Source of the DNA: Bacillota bacterium
GTDB taxonomy: Bacteria > Bacillota > Bacilli > Bacillales > Cytobacillaceae
Reading direction: 5' to 3'
Assembly (NCBI GenBank): GCA_023389895.1
Contig: JAEWDX010000128.1
Location: 1-8,641, forward strand
Length of the DNA: 8,641 nucleotides
Part shown: piece by piece, positions 1-6,990 of the stretch
How positions within the stretch are numbered: position 1 is the stretch's first letter
Layout: every line of letters begins with the position of its first letter
Position numbers and translations under genes: made by a program
Notes under the pieces: model-generated
Told to the model about the DNA's origin: nothing
Seen by the model: only the letters and a program-made list of their open reading frames with translations
Databases searched by the model: none

Positions 1-128
1 ACCCTGGAGATTTGTATGAGTTTCACTCTGATCAATATTTAAGAATTTCTTATTCTTATGCATCCTTAAATGAAATTGACTATGGAATTAAAACTCTTTC
101 AGAATTGGTAGCAGAACAAATTTTTTAA
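1..128 (+). CDS. C-terminal end of a PLP-dependent aminotransferase-like (MocR-type) protein, 5' end outside window
   Basis: An open frame begins at position 3 and runs to a TAA at 126-128, giving the last 41 residues of a protein that starts upstream of the window. The fragment contains LRISYSYASLNEIDYGIKTL. This resembles the last helix-strand region of fold-type I aminotransferases and of the aminotransferase-like domain of MocR/GntR regulators, where the usual pattern is an R-L-S-x-S or R-I-S-x-S core followed by an acidic helix ending G-I-x-x-L. The PLP-binding part is not visible, so a free aminotransferase cannot be separated from a MocR regulator. No clear terminator follows the stop. 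A second, unrelated MocR-type C-terminus lies on the other strand at 1345-1979. The frame is certain; the family is moderately sure. Confidence 0.6.
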   Translation, partial: PGDLYEFHSDQYLRISYSYASLNEIDYGIKTLSELVAEQIF

Positions 129-291
129 GTTTCATATAGAGATTTAAATATGGCAGATAATTATAAAAATGAGTATTGAATAACCACTGTATGAGATTCG
201 AAAGCATCATCAACTCCTCTAGTTCCTGAAGTTTTGAATCATTAATCTATCTAATTTTCTAAAAAACCAATTGTCTTATAACTCAAATAAC

Positions 292-348
292 CTATGCGCA
301 GAACCCGAACTTTAACACAAATATCCATAGTTCTGCGTATTTGTTCGG
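292..348. repeat. Nested inverted repeats, possible decayed terminator or small repeat element
   Basis: ATGCGCAGAAC (294-304) pairs with GTTCTGCGTAT (330-340) with one mismatch. CCGAAC (305-310) pairs with GTTCGG (343-348), and CAAATA (318-323) pairs with TATTTG (338-343). Not all of these can form at once. There is no T-run after the right arm, so a simple intrinsic terminator is unlikely. It could be a small palindromic repeat of the kind scattered through Bacillales genomes, but the copy number cannot be judged from one window. Confidence 0.4.
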
Positions 349-434
349 CCCCCTAAAGCAAACTTCCCCCAAAATAATTAGTCTAAGGGAACACAAAACA
401 CACTTCAATTTTTACTCAAAAACCTCCTAAGCCT

Positions 435-536
435 TTAATATGAGACTATTTCTTCTCTATCAATACTATGCACTCCACATGGACTATCAGAATAAACATA
501 TAAAAGACCTCTATCATTAATTGTACGTTTCACCAT
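435..536 (-). CDS. Possible 33-residue hypothetical peptide
   Basis: This is a short minus-strand frame from ATG at 536-534 to TAA at 437-435, with an AGGA ribosome binding site seven bases before the start. The peptide has mixed, soluble-looking composition (it includes YVYSDSPCGVHSIDREE) and no membrane segment or known motif. It lies downstream of the tnsA relic on the same strand, in the place tnsB would occupy, but it does not resemble the start of a TnsB that I know. It may be a chance ORF or the fragment of a lost gene. Confidence 0.2.
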   Translation of the reverse strand: MVKRTINDRGLLYVYSDSPCGVHSIDREEIVSY

Positions 537-616
537 AGTTATTCCTAAACAAATTTAATTAAAAATAATATATCATGTAAAAATCCTAAGAAGTCAATAA
601 TTATCCTATCTTTTTA

Positions 617-641
617 GTCACACGACTATTAATAGTATGAC
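617..641. repeat. AT-rich palindrome with GTCA/TGAC flanks
   Basis: ACTATTAATAGT (625-636) is a perfect 12-base palindrome. It is flanked by GTCA (617-620) and TGAC (638-641), and followed on the + strand by AA and six T. It could be a weak intrinsic terminator for + strand transcription or an operator. It sits about 50 bases past the 3' end of the tnsA relic. Confidence 0.3.
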
Positions 642-689
642 AATTTTTTAATTCATGTGCCAAGTAATAAATACTGCATAAATGTTATG

Positions 690-1250
690 TTAAAATTTGT
701 TCCCATTGATGGTGATTGGCTTTTCCAAATTTAAAGGTTCAATCATATCTATAATGATGATTTTCCGAGATAATAAATGATAAAACAACGTTACAGCACT
801 TCCAAAAGGTAAATGCGTGTCTTTATCAAATTCATTTGTGATTTTACGGATGCTTTCATTAGTGCCTAATAGTCTTTGCATTAAAGAAATCGATAAATCT
901 TCAATATACTGCACATTAATTTCACGAAATACATCATAATCTCGAATGTCATAGTAATCGTGGATATAACTGATGTTTCTTGCCATTGTTTTAGGTATTT
1001 CTTCTTCTGTTACAATGCCCCAAACAATTTCTTTTCGATGCCAATACTCACGTTCAATCTCAAACTTTTCAAGTATACGCTCTTTTAATAATTCATCCTT
1101 CATTTTAATTGTATGGGCTACTTCAAATACGCTTTGTCCATTACAAATCGTTAATAAAAAATCCGTTGTCATCACAATCGGTTCTCCTGTTTTAGGATCA
1201 GTAGGATGTTTAAAACCTAACTCATCTGCAATAACAAGTGTTTCTTCCAA
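690..1250 (-). pseudogene. tnsA: 5'-truncated TnsA-type transposon endonuclease
   Basis: The frame encodes 186 residues collinear with Tn7 TnsA from about residue 88 to near its end. TnsA makes the 5' cuts that allow cut-and-paste transposition together with TnsB. Clear matches are the GFKHP block, the TTDFLL block (D30, corresponding to catalytic Asp114), K49 in AHTIK (corresponding to Lys132), the KERILEKFEIEREYW helix, and WGIVTEEEIP. The nuclease-fold residue Glu63 lies in the missing N-terminal part, and the residue matching Gln130 is Thr47. Tn7 TnsA has 273 residues, so roughly the first third is absent. The only available start is TTG at 1250 with no ribosome binding site. Homology seems to continue two or three codons upstream until an in-frame TAA at 1259-1257. 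No tnsB, tnsC or tnsD is present. It is almost certainly a dead remnant of a Tn7-like element; the family call is strong by remembered sequence comparison. Confidence 0.8.
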
Positions 1251-1344
1251 TAGTAATTAAAAACACCTGAATCCTCTAATAAATGCTAGTACAATAGAAC
1301 AAATTTTTTTAACGTTGGAAATCGCATAATCATAACTCTACCCT

Positions 1345-1979
1345 CTAGATAAACTTACCCATACTAAAAGAGAAAAAGTTATTTGGAGTAATATGCTTTT
1401 TTCTACTATCAATTAAAGCAATACAGTGAGCCAATCGCTCTACCCCTAGTTTAATTTGACTCTCGCTCACCTGAGAGATACTTAATCGAAGAAGATTTTC
1501 TTTTTTATATTCTGGTAAAAACACACTAGAGGCATCATCAACATATATATGTTGCCCGTTTAATAAATAGACTAACTGTTTTGCTGTCACATTCTCGGGC
1601 AAACTGATGGATAAATAGAACTCTGAAGTCGGTTTAGAAAAATGAACATTAGCCGGTAGCAATAGTTCACATTCTTCTTGAAGGATTTGTATTTTAGTGC
1701 GGTATAATTCTTCCATTTTTTGAGATGGCTATTAAACATACCACTTTTTTAATAGATTTCTAACGCACTTTGTGAAAGTGCTGCACTATTAACATCCGAA
1801 CTAAATTTATATCGTAAAAAATTATTAATCATTAATGTAGGAAGAACGACAGCAGCAAGCCTTAACCTTGGAAGAAAAAATTTCGAAAAGCTTTTAATAT
1901 AAATCACTCTCCCAGAAGGGTCAAAAGAAAATAAAAGGTCTGATTTTGCATTTGGTTCAAGATCTCCTAAAAAATCGTC
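1345..1979 (-). pseudogene. Broken MocR-type (GntR/aminotransferase) regulator, C-terminal half
   Basis: Read from 1979 downwards on the minus strand, the sequence encodes the second half of an aminotransferase-like MocR domain. It starts at a DDFLGDLE block (the usual ED-DYDSEF region) and goes through YIKSFSKFFLPRLRLAAVVL, which carries the PLP-binding lysine of the S-x-S-K motif. The frame is broken twice. A TAA at 1751-1749 interrupts ALEIY/KSGMFNSHLKK. An A-run (six A, 1721-1716) then appears one base short, which shifts HLKK out of frame with the following MEELYRTKIQIL. The 123-codon frame starting at ATG 1716 is the distal part, ending after LLRLSISQ and a G-x-x-x-L helix. The DNA-binding GntR domain and the first half of the aminotransferase domain are absent. 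It faces away from the MFS relic that begins a few bases away. Confidence 0.75.
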
Positions 1980-1997
1980 TTATTACAGAAATTATTA

Positions 1998-2227
1998 AAA
2001 TTCAGGTTTAACATACTTTTCAATTCTGCTGGTGTTGTGGTCTATTGTTAGCTGTTGCATGCATTAGTCTTACATTCTCAAAGTTTTTAAGTAATACTTT
2101 AGAAAAGGCCATATATAGAGATTATGTAAGGGCATTTTCTGCCAGTTTACTTGTCATTGGGTTACTTTCCATCCTATCATTTGTTATCTTTTCTATCTAT
2201 CATAAAAACGAAAAGAATGAACGTTAA
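1998..2227 (+). pseudogene. Broken MFS drug exporter, C-terminal end
   Basis: Two overlapping frames make up the tail of a membrane transporter. The first (about 1998-2042) reads FRFNILFNSAGVVV. The second (from about 2039 to TAA at 2225-2227) continues GLLLAVACISLTFSKFLSN and ends with a hydrophobic helix (FSASLLVIGLLSILSFVIF) and a short charged tail, HKNEKNER. An F-N-S-A followed by a small-residue helix, a loop, a final helix and a basic tail fits the last two membrane segments of 14-segment DHA2/EmrB-type exporters. A frameshift between about 2030 and 2045 separates the two frames. The rest of the transporter is missing. The TTG at 2045 has no ribosome binding site, so the 60-codon frame is not a gene by itself. 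A strong terminator follows. Confidence 0.55.
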
Positions 2228-2237
2228 TCACATAACG

Positions 2238-2261
2238 TTTCTTACCTTGTTTCTTACCTTG
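2238..2261 (+). repeat. Perfect tandem duplication of 12 bases
   Basis: TTTCTTACCTTG occurs twice head to tail, at 2238-2249 and 2250-2261. The last bases of the second copy form the first bases of the terminator stem that follows. It is probably a slippage duplication. Confidence 0.8.
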
Positions 2262-2298
2262 TAGAGAAAGTAGTTATTTTTTCTCTACAAGCTTTTTT
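2258..2298 (+). terminator. Intrinsic terminator after the MFS relic
   Basis: CTTGTAGAGAAA (2258-2269) and TTTCTCTACAAG (2280-2291) form a perfect 12-base stem with a 10-base loop, followed by six T (2293-2298). It is well placed to end transcription of the former MFS gene, whose stop is at 2227. Confidence 0.85.
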
Positions 2299-2455
2299 AT
2301 ATGAAGGATCATCATGTTTATTAATAAGAAAAAAGACTCCCATACACCTAGCCAAAGCTATGATGAGTGAAGTTTCATTTTAAATCTCATCCAAATATCC
2401 AAAAACATTGGGTTATTTTCTGCCTGTTTTCTTCAACAAAACTTGAGTTCCCTTA

Positions 2456-3307
2456 TTATAACCCTTGCTTTTTGACTAACTCTGCAAAAGCTTTATATGC
2501 ATAGCTCAAATACTTATCTTTTCTTCTTACTAAACCAGTTTCTATAAATTTGTAATGGTCAGGAATGTGAGTAACATGTAGGTGCTCATAAGACCCAGTT
2601 AATACTGATTTCGGCAAGATAGTAGCTGTTATACCTTCCTTTACACTACTTAATATTGTTTCAAGTGAACTTATTTCAATGAAATCCGTTAATACTAATC
2701 TCTCATCTTGAAACCAATGATCTAATTTCTTCCTAAACGGACATCCTTTTGGAGAAATTGCCCATTTCTGTTCCTGTAATGTAGAAATACTCAATTCTTT
2801 TCGAGATAAAAGGACAATTTCGTCCGTTTGTTCATAATCGAGAATAAAGTCTGTTGAAGACAGATCTCCGGTTACAAAAGCAGCGTCTAATTCGTAGTTC
2901 TTCACCTTCTCCATTAACTCGAAAGGGGTTCCCGTTTCTAAACGAAGCGACACTTGTTCATATTTAGCCTGGTAAATAGATAGGAGGTTCATAAAATTTC
3001 CACATGTGACTGTTTCAACAACGCCTATTCGAAGTGTACCAGCTGGTTTATCTTGATCTTGCAATACTGCAATGGCTTCATCTGCCATTTGTATTATTGA
3101 ATCGGCATACTGCCTAAAAAGTGCTCCTTTTTCTGTAATCATTATGCCTTTAACATTTCTATAAAAAAGAAGAACGCCTAACTCATCTTCTAGCTTGCGC
3201 AGCCTTGTTGTTACATTTGACTGAACATAATCCAATCGTTTAGCCGCTCCAGAAATACTTGATTCTTCTGCAATCGTTTGAAATATTCTTAAATCGCTTA
3301 ATTCCAT
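2456..3307 (-). CDS. LysR-type transcriptional regulator
   Basis: This 283-residue protein has the usual LysR layout. A winged helix-turn-helix lies at about residues 1-60 (AAKRLDYVQSNVTTRLRKLE then LGVLLFYR), a linker helix at about 60-85, and a periplasmic-binding-protein-like effector domain from about 87 to the end (starts GTLRIGVVETVTCGN). ATG at 3307 is supported by an AAAGGGG ribosome binding site. The gene is divergent from two tandem SMR exporter genes with 113 bases between the starts. This is the classical arrangement for a LysR protein that controls its neighbour and itself, so I infer that it regulates the SMR pair, probably in response to an exported compound. The inducer cannot be read from sequence. 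No symbol is assigned because many Bacillales LysR paralogues look alike. Confidence 0.9.
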   Translation of the reverse strand: MELSDLRIFQTIAEESSISGAAKRLDYVQSNVTTRLRKLEDELGVLLFYRNVKGIMITEKGALFRQYADSIIQMADEAIAVLQDQDKPAGTLRIGVVETVTCGNFMNLLSIYQAKYEQVSLRLETGTPFELMEKVKNYELDAAFVTGDLSSTDFILDYEQTDEIVLLSRKELSISTLQEQKWAISPKGCPFRKKLDHWFQDERLVLTDFIEISSLETILSSVKEGITATILPKSVLTGSYEHLHVTHIPDHYKFIETGLVRRKDKYLSYAYKAFAELVKKQGL

Positions 3308-3334
3308 CTATATAACCCCTTTATATCATAATAA

Positions 3335-3370
3335 TTGATGTCTGCATTATTAATAATCATTATACATGAT
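3335..3370. promoter_or_regulatory. Divergent promoter/operator region of the LysR-SMR module
   Basis: On the + strand, TTGATG (3335-3340) and CATTAT (3358-3363) with a 17-base spacer are a possible promoter for the SMR genes. On the minus strand, TATAAT (3364-3359) is a good -10 for the LysR gene, with no clear -35. The dyad TAATCAT (3354-3360) / ATGATAA (3366-3372) is centred on these -10 elements and contains the LysR T-N11-A pattern (T3357 to A3369). An adjacent perfect palindrome, ATTATTAATAAT, lies at 3346-3357. The dyad is probably the LysR binding site. The promoter hexamers are less certain because the region is so AT-rich. Confidence 0.45.
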
Positions 3371-3420
3371 AATTATGATGGTTTATATTAAATATACACA
3401 ATAACAAAGGAGGTTAAAGT

Positions 3421-3741
3421 ATGGCTTATTTGTTCTTGGCTTTCTCAATATTTGCTGAAGTAACCGGTGCTATCACTAGCCGTTATTCGGACGGGTTTAA
3501 AAAGATTGTTCCAAGCATTGTAACAATTATTGTTATTGTTGCTTCTTACTTTTTCTTTGCAGTCAGCCTCCAATACGGATTAAATATCGGTATTGGTTAC
3601 GCTATATGGGCTGGAGTTGGAGTAGTACTGGTTGCGGTTTTTGGATTGATTTTCTTTAAAGAGACGCTGACAAAAGTACAGGTATTTGGTATTGCTTTAA
3701 TCATAGTAGGCGTTGCAGCATTACAGATTGGTGTAGTTTAA
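3421..3741 (+). CDS. SMR-family multidrug exporter, first subunit
   Basis: This 106-residue protein has four membrane helices and the small multidrug resistance pattern. Glu13 in the first helix (IFAEVTGA) matches the essential EmrE Glu14, followed by the S-D-G-F loop, and GYAIWAGVGVVL carries the conserved W63. SMR proteins work as dimers and export cationic compounds in exchange for protons. ATG is preceded by AAAGGAGG with a seven-base gap (3406-3413). All five Lys/Arg residues (R21, K27, K28, K80, K85) lie in loops 1 and 3, and none in loop 2 or the termini. The gene is followed after 36 bases by a second SMR gene, so the pair is probably an operon encoding a heterodimer like EbrAB or YkkCD. 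No guanidine riboswitch-like leader is visible. The substrate is unknown. Confidence 0.92.
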   Translation: MAYLFLAFSIFAEVTGAITSRYSDGFKKIVPSIVTIIVIVASYFFFAVSLQYGLNIGIGYAIWAGVGVVLVAVFGLIFFKETLTKVQVFGIALIIVGVAALQIGVV

Positions 3742-3777
3742 GCAATTACTTTACTAATAAACAGGAGGCAGTTCAGC

Positions 3778-4119
3778 TTGGCATATTTATATCTATTACT
3801 AGCCATTTTCCTTGAAATAGTTGCTGCAATAGTGACTCGCTTTACAGAAGGTTTTACTGTCCCATTACCAACAGCCACAACAGTATTATTCGCTGTTTCA
3901 TCTTATTTTATCTTTTCATTTAGTCTAAAGCATGGAATGAATATCGGTCTTGGCTATGCAATCTGGTCTGGTATTGGTGTACTGTCTGTAGCGCTAATAG
4001 GAGTTACTTTACTGGGAGATAGTCTTTCACTCGTTCAAATTCTGGGGATTATTTTGATTATCGTTGGACTCATGATTGTTCAACTTACGGAAGAACAGCA
4101 AAATACTGCAAAAGTATAA
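3778..4119 (+). CDS. SMR-family multidrug exporter, second subunit
   Basis: This 113-residue SMR protein has four helices, Glu13 in helix 1 (IFLEIVAA), T-E-G-F in loop 1 and GYAIWSGIGVLS with W63. It starts at TTG 3778. The support is AGGAGG at 3763-3768 with a nine-base gap and an N-terminus (MAYLYLLLA) that matches the first subunit (MAYLFLAFS). Lys/Arg are only R21 (loop 1), K51 (loop 2) and K112 (C-terminus). Loop 3 carries an Asp where the first subunit has two lysines. This shift in positive charge suggests the opposite membrane orientation, as in known paired SMR proteins. It is the last gene of the operon; a strong terminator begins 50 bases after its stop. Confidence 0.92.
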   Translation: MAYLYLLLAIFLEIVAAIVTRFTEGFTVPLPTATTVLFAVSSYFIFSFSLKHGMNIGLGYAIWSGIGVLSVALIGVTLLGDSLSLVQILGIILIIVGLMIVQLTEEQQNTAKV

Positions 4120-4168
4120 TTTTTCTAAAACATATAAACCTCCATAAAATACTTTGCATATGAACTGT

Positions 4169-4216
4169 AACCCGTATATCGGACACAATAAAAAAGTGTC
4201 TGATATACGGGTTTTT
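4169..4216 (+). terminator. Intrinsic terminator of the SMR operon
   Basis: AACCCGTATATCGGACAC (4169-4186) and GTGTCTGATATACGGGTT (4196-4213) form an 18-base stem with a single G-U pair and a nine-base A-rich loop, followed by a T-run at 4212-4216. It works on the + strand. On the minus strand no T-run follows, so it would not obviously end the acyltransferase transcript. The remaining 190 bases up to the acyltransferase stop show nothing I recognise. Confidence 0.9.
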
Positions 4217-4405
4217 GTTTCTTACACATTAAACCCGATTCTAACTGTCCGTATTATTGGTTATAGCTCAACACTAAGGAAGTATCGGCTTTTTATTGAT
4301 AAGGGGGCGTAGTGAATCCCATTCTGGTTCATCATGGCTCATTCTTGAAAACTTTATATCAATGCTTTTTCTCCAATTATTATTCCTTTCATTTAATAAA
4401 TTTAT

Positions 4406-6319
4406 CTATTTCATATTAGAATTTATCGCTTGGTCAATAAGAGTTGTTAAAGCTTCGATCCCTTTAGGTCTTAAATGTACACCGTCAGGAGTAAAATATT
4501 CCGAATGGTTTAATGCTGCGGAATGCCAATCAATCAACGTAATATGATCAAGCCGATTAGCCTTAGCTTCTAATGCATTATTCACTTTGCTCTCCCAAGG
4601 ACGGGGTACTCGTGTGTTCACAAGGTAGATATGAGCTTTCGAGAATGATTGAAGTAATGAATCTATCTGAGCATTGGTGAAATAACCATTTGAACCTAGT
4701 GCAATAATGACAGCACTCTCAGGCTGATTAAAATTTGTATAAGATTGTGCGAGTCGAACTGCCTGAGATAATTGTCTTCCGACTTTTCCATCAATCGTCA
4801 TGTCTTGATATTTTTTATGCAAGCTTTCAGCAATGTCTAACATGACAGAGTCCCCAATGGCCAGTATTCTTGTATAAGTGTTATTTACAGGCGTGACACT
4901 TGTTTCCGTTTTCTCCTTTTGAGGAGATTCTTTGTTCTGTTCAACTTTTGGTGCTAATTCTTTTCTATTATCTTGATTTGAAGAATTTTTTTCCAATACC
5001 ATGCTATCCTGTTTTTTAGATGAGCTTGTGACAGAATTTATACTACTAGAAACCTGCTCTTCATGATTTATTTTTACTCGAGTTGGATAGGAATCCACTT
5101 TTTGTTCATCACCTTTTATCACACCCATGATACCAGAACTAAACACCAGAAGGACTAGTGGTAAGAGGATCGTTGATATTTTTTTAACCAAAGGAAACCT
5201 CCTCCACTTTAAATTGATTGCAAGATACTGCCGAGGATATGATCGGATGCCATGTTTTCGAATTGGCATTTCAATAAAGCGATAGGAAAATTCCGCAATG
5301 ATAAATGTGATCACTATTTGCAAACCAACACGCCAGTATACTGGATTTCCTATTTCATACACTGGAGTACCCAACACGATAACAGGGTAATGCCAGAGGT
5401 AGATTCCGTAAGATCTTGAACCAATCCAGCGAAGGGGCTTAAAAGAAAGTAGCTTCCCTAAAAAGCTAACTGGATGACTAATACAAGCGATCAGGATGGC
5501 TGCATTTACACAAACCAGCAGCATCCCTCCTCTATAGAGGAAAGATTGAAATTCATCCAAAAATTCAACGGAAAGAATAAGAAAACCAAATGTAATGAAA
5601 CTCGTTATATTTAATATGTTTCTTAACTTAATAGAAAGATTTCTAGAAGAGAGTCTCTTCATTGGCCAAACAAAGGCAAGAAAACAACCAATGAGTAATT
5701 CAAAGGACCGTGTATCTGTCCCATAATAGACACGGCTGGGATCTGCACCAGGCTGATACAATAAGCCCATTAAAATTGCCGATATTGTTATTCCAATAAG
5801 TACCAGGATTAAAAAGCTGCTACGCTTTTTAAATACATTAAATCCCGCAATTAAAACGATTGGCCATAGGATATAAAACTGTTCTTCTATCGCTAGAGAC
5901 CAAAGATTCTTTAAAGGTGATGGTGATCCAAAGCTATCAAAGTAGGAAAGCTTGTGAAAAATAAACCACCAATTACTAGTATAAAAGATAGAAGAAATGG
6001 CATCTCCTCGTACTGTGTTCAAGAGATCGCGATGAAACAGTATAACCCACACAAAAGTGGTAATAATCATCACATAGGCAGCTGGCAGTAATCTTCGAAT
6101 CCGTTTAACCCAAAATTCACGCACGTTTAGATCAATTTGATTTCCTTGAGTCGGTAAGGCAATAGATGTGATTAAATAACCCGATAAAACAAAAAAAATA
6201 TCGACTCCTAAAAATCCCCCTCTAGCCCAGCTAAAGCTAAAATGATAGGCCATTACGGATATGACAGCTAAAGCGCGGAGTCCATCTAATCCAGGAATAT
6301 AATAGTGTCTCTGTGTCAT
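4406..6319 (-). CDS. OatA-like membrane O-acyltransferase with SGNH domain
   Basis: This protein of about 637 residues has an acyltransferase-3 membrane domain (about residues 6-360). Its motifs are PGLDGLRALAV with His26 in VMAYH, the G-V-D-I-F-F-V-L-S-G-Y block, WSLAIEEQFYILWP, and about ten membrane helices. A low-complexity Ser/Lys/Glu/Gln linker (about 401-480) leads to an extracytoplasmic SGNH hydrolase-like domain with Ser491 (GDS), Asn544 (GSNG), and Asp612 and His615 (DGVH). This layout matches peptidoglycan O-acetyltransferases such as OatA, which pass acetyl groups across the membrane to cell-wall sugars and lower lysozyme sensitivity. Other polymers are possible substrates. An upstream ATG at 6355 lacks a ribosome binding site. 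The ATG at 6319 has AGAGGA (6336-6331) and starts just before the conserved block, so I prefer it. The gene stands alone, convergent with the SMR operon. Confidence 0.88.
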   Translation of the reverse strand: MTQRHYYIPGLDGLRALAVISVMAYHFSFSWARGGFLGVDIFFVLSGYLITSIALPTQGNQIDLNVREFWVKRIRRLLPAAYVMIITTFVWVILFHRDLLNTVRGDAISSIFYTSNWWFIFHKLSYFDSFGSPSPLKNLWSLAIEEQFYILWPIVLIAGFNVFKKRSSFLILVLIGITISAILMGLLYQPGADPSRVYYGTDTRSFELLIGCFLAFVWPMKRLSSRNLSIKLRNILNITSFITFGFLILSVEFLDEFQSFLYRGGMLLVCVNAAILIACISHPVSFLGKLLSFKPLRWIGSRSYGIYLWHYPVIVLGTPVYEIGNPVYWRVGLQIVITFIIAEFSYRFIEMPIRKHGIRSYPRQYLAINLKWRRFPLVKKISTILLPLVLLVFSSGIMGVIKGDEQKVDSYPTRVKINHEEQVSSSINSVTSSSKKQDSMVLEKNSSNQDNRKELAPKVEQNKESPQKEKTETSVTPVNNTYTRILAIGDSVMLDIAESLHKKYQDMTIDGKVGRQLSQAVRLAQSYTNFNQPESAVIIALGSNGYFTNAQIDSLLQSFSKAHIYLVNTRVPRPWESKVNNALEAKANRLDHITLIDWHSAALNHSEYFTPDGVHLRPKGIEALTTLIDQAINSNMK

Positions 6320-6355
6320 ACTTAAAAAATTCCTCTCACAGTAGTCATCATTCAT

Positions 6356-6917
6356 GATGGTGTTTGTAAAAAAACATTTTTATCCAAAATGCCCATTCCT
6401 TTTTCAGTCCTATATAGACAAGCAGAAATAGTTTTTCTTCTATTTACTTTTTTTTCAGTTAATATACACTAGCGTCTAACCAATTTGTTTTACCGAAATA
6501 ATAAAATTTAAATAGAATTAACTTCTGTTACCTTCCCGGTTCTCTTTTTTCGTCTAAAAGGAAAAAACGGAAAATTCAGAACTTTGTTTTACGACGATAG
6601 TGACTTAACTTCTATAAATAATTTACAACTTGTATAAGTTTTTCGGGAATTTCATTCTAAAATGACAGCTATGATATTGCTATAGAAGATTATAAACCTT
6701 CGCATAATGTGAACCTCAAGTTTTTTCTAATTAAATAAAGAGGGCAACCCTTTCTTAGTTCATTTTATTAGAATATGATTCGGAGTTCTCAAAGAATTTT
6801 CTGCATAAATAAGTTACGATGGTCTTCCCGTACAATAGGATATAATAGTTTGAATCCATTTCAACTATTCTTCCCCGCAGATGGACTAACACTTAAAAAG
6901 TATATGTAGGCGCTATC
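6356..6917. other. Non-coding stretch upstream of the acyltransferase
   Basis: No protein-like ORF is convincing here. A 44-codon + frame (6775-6909) and a 34-codon minus frame exist but have no good ribosome binding site and no recognisable motif. The part next to the acyltransferase start presumably holds its promoter, but I could not pick out a -35/-10 pair with confidence. An AT-only stem (TTTTTTC 6545-6551 / GAAAAAA 6561-6567) and a small AGGG/CCCT hairpin near 6740-6755 are the only other structures seen. Confidence 0.4.
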
Positions 6918-6979
6918 AAAAAAGGTTAAACGGCTTAAGTCCTTTAGAGTTCAGGGCCCAAGCCGTTTAACATGTTTTT
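6918..6979. terminator. Long hairpin, bidirectional terminator
   Basis: GTTAAACGGCTT (6925-6936) and AAGCCGTTTAAC (6960-6971) form a perfect 12-base stem. The 23-base loop can fold further through GTCCT/AGGGC. On the + strand it is followed by a five-T run (6975-6979). On the minus strand it is followed by six T (the complement of six A at 6918-6923), so it can stop transcription in both directions. It lies downstream of the minus-strand MerR gene and its partner. It may also be the internal terminator of an IS3-like element whose candidate end is at 6991-7015. Confidence 0.8.
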
Positions 6980-6990
6980 ATTATTTCCAC

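Larger units (their letters stand above)
129..689. other. Gene-poor AT-rich stretch
   Basis: No ORF with convincing protein character covers this 561-base stretch between the aminotransferase-like end and the tnsA relic. It holds a set of nested dyads near 292-348, one 33-codon ORF with a possible ribosome binding site on the minus strand (435-536), and an AT-rich palindrome at 617-641. In Tn7-type elements tnsB usually follows tnsA. That position is here, and I see no tnsB-like coding in any frame. Confidence 0.5.

Noticed and set aside
85..225. Minus-strand frame starting near 225 with AGAGGAG before tandem ATGs
   Set aside because: It overlaps the aminotransferase C-terminus on the other strand, and the peptide has no recognisable feature.
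973..1260. 95-codon + strand open frame opposite the tnsA relic
   Set aside because: It is the antisense shadow of tnsA, has Ser/Ile-rich unlikely composition, and lacks a ribosome binding site.
3308..3420. Guanidine-type riboswitch leader for the SMR pair
   Set aside because: The 113-base gap is taken up by AT-rich promoter-like sequence and shows none of the conserved guanidine riboswitch blocks. A divergent LysR gene explains regulation better.
4296..4547. 83-codon + strand open frame near the acyltransferase 3' end
   Set aside because: It overlaps the well-supported SGNH coding region on the other strand and matches no family.
6775..6909. 44-codon + strand ORF upstream of the hairpin
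   Set aside because: It has no ribosome binding site or motif, and its length is expected by chance in AT-rich DNA.
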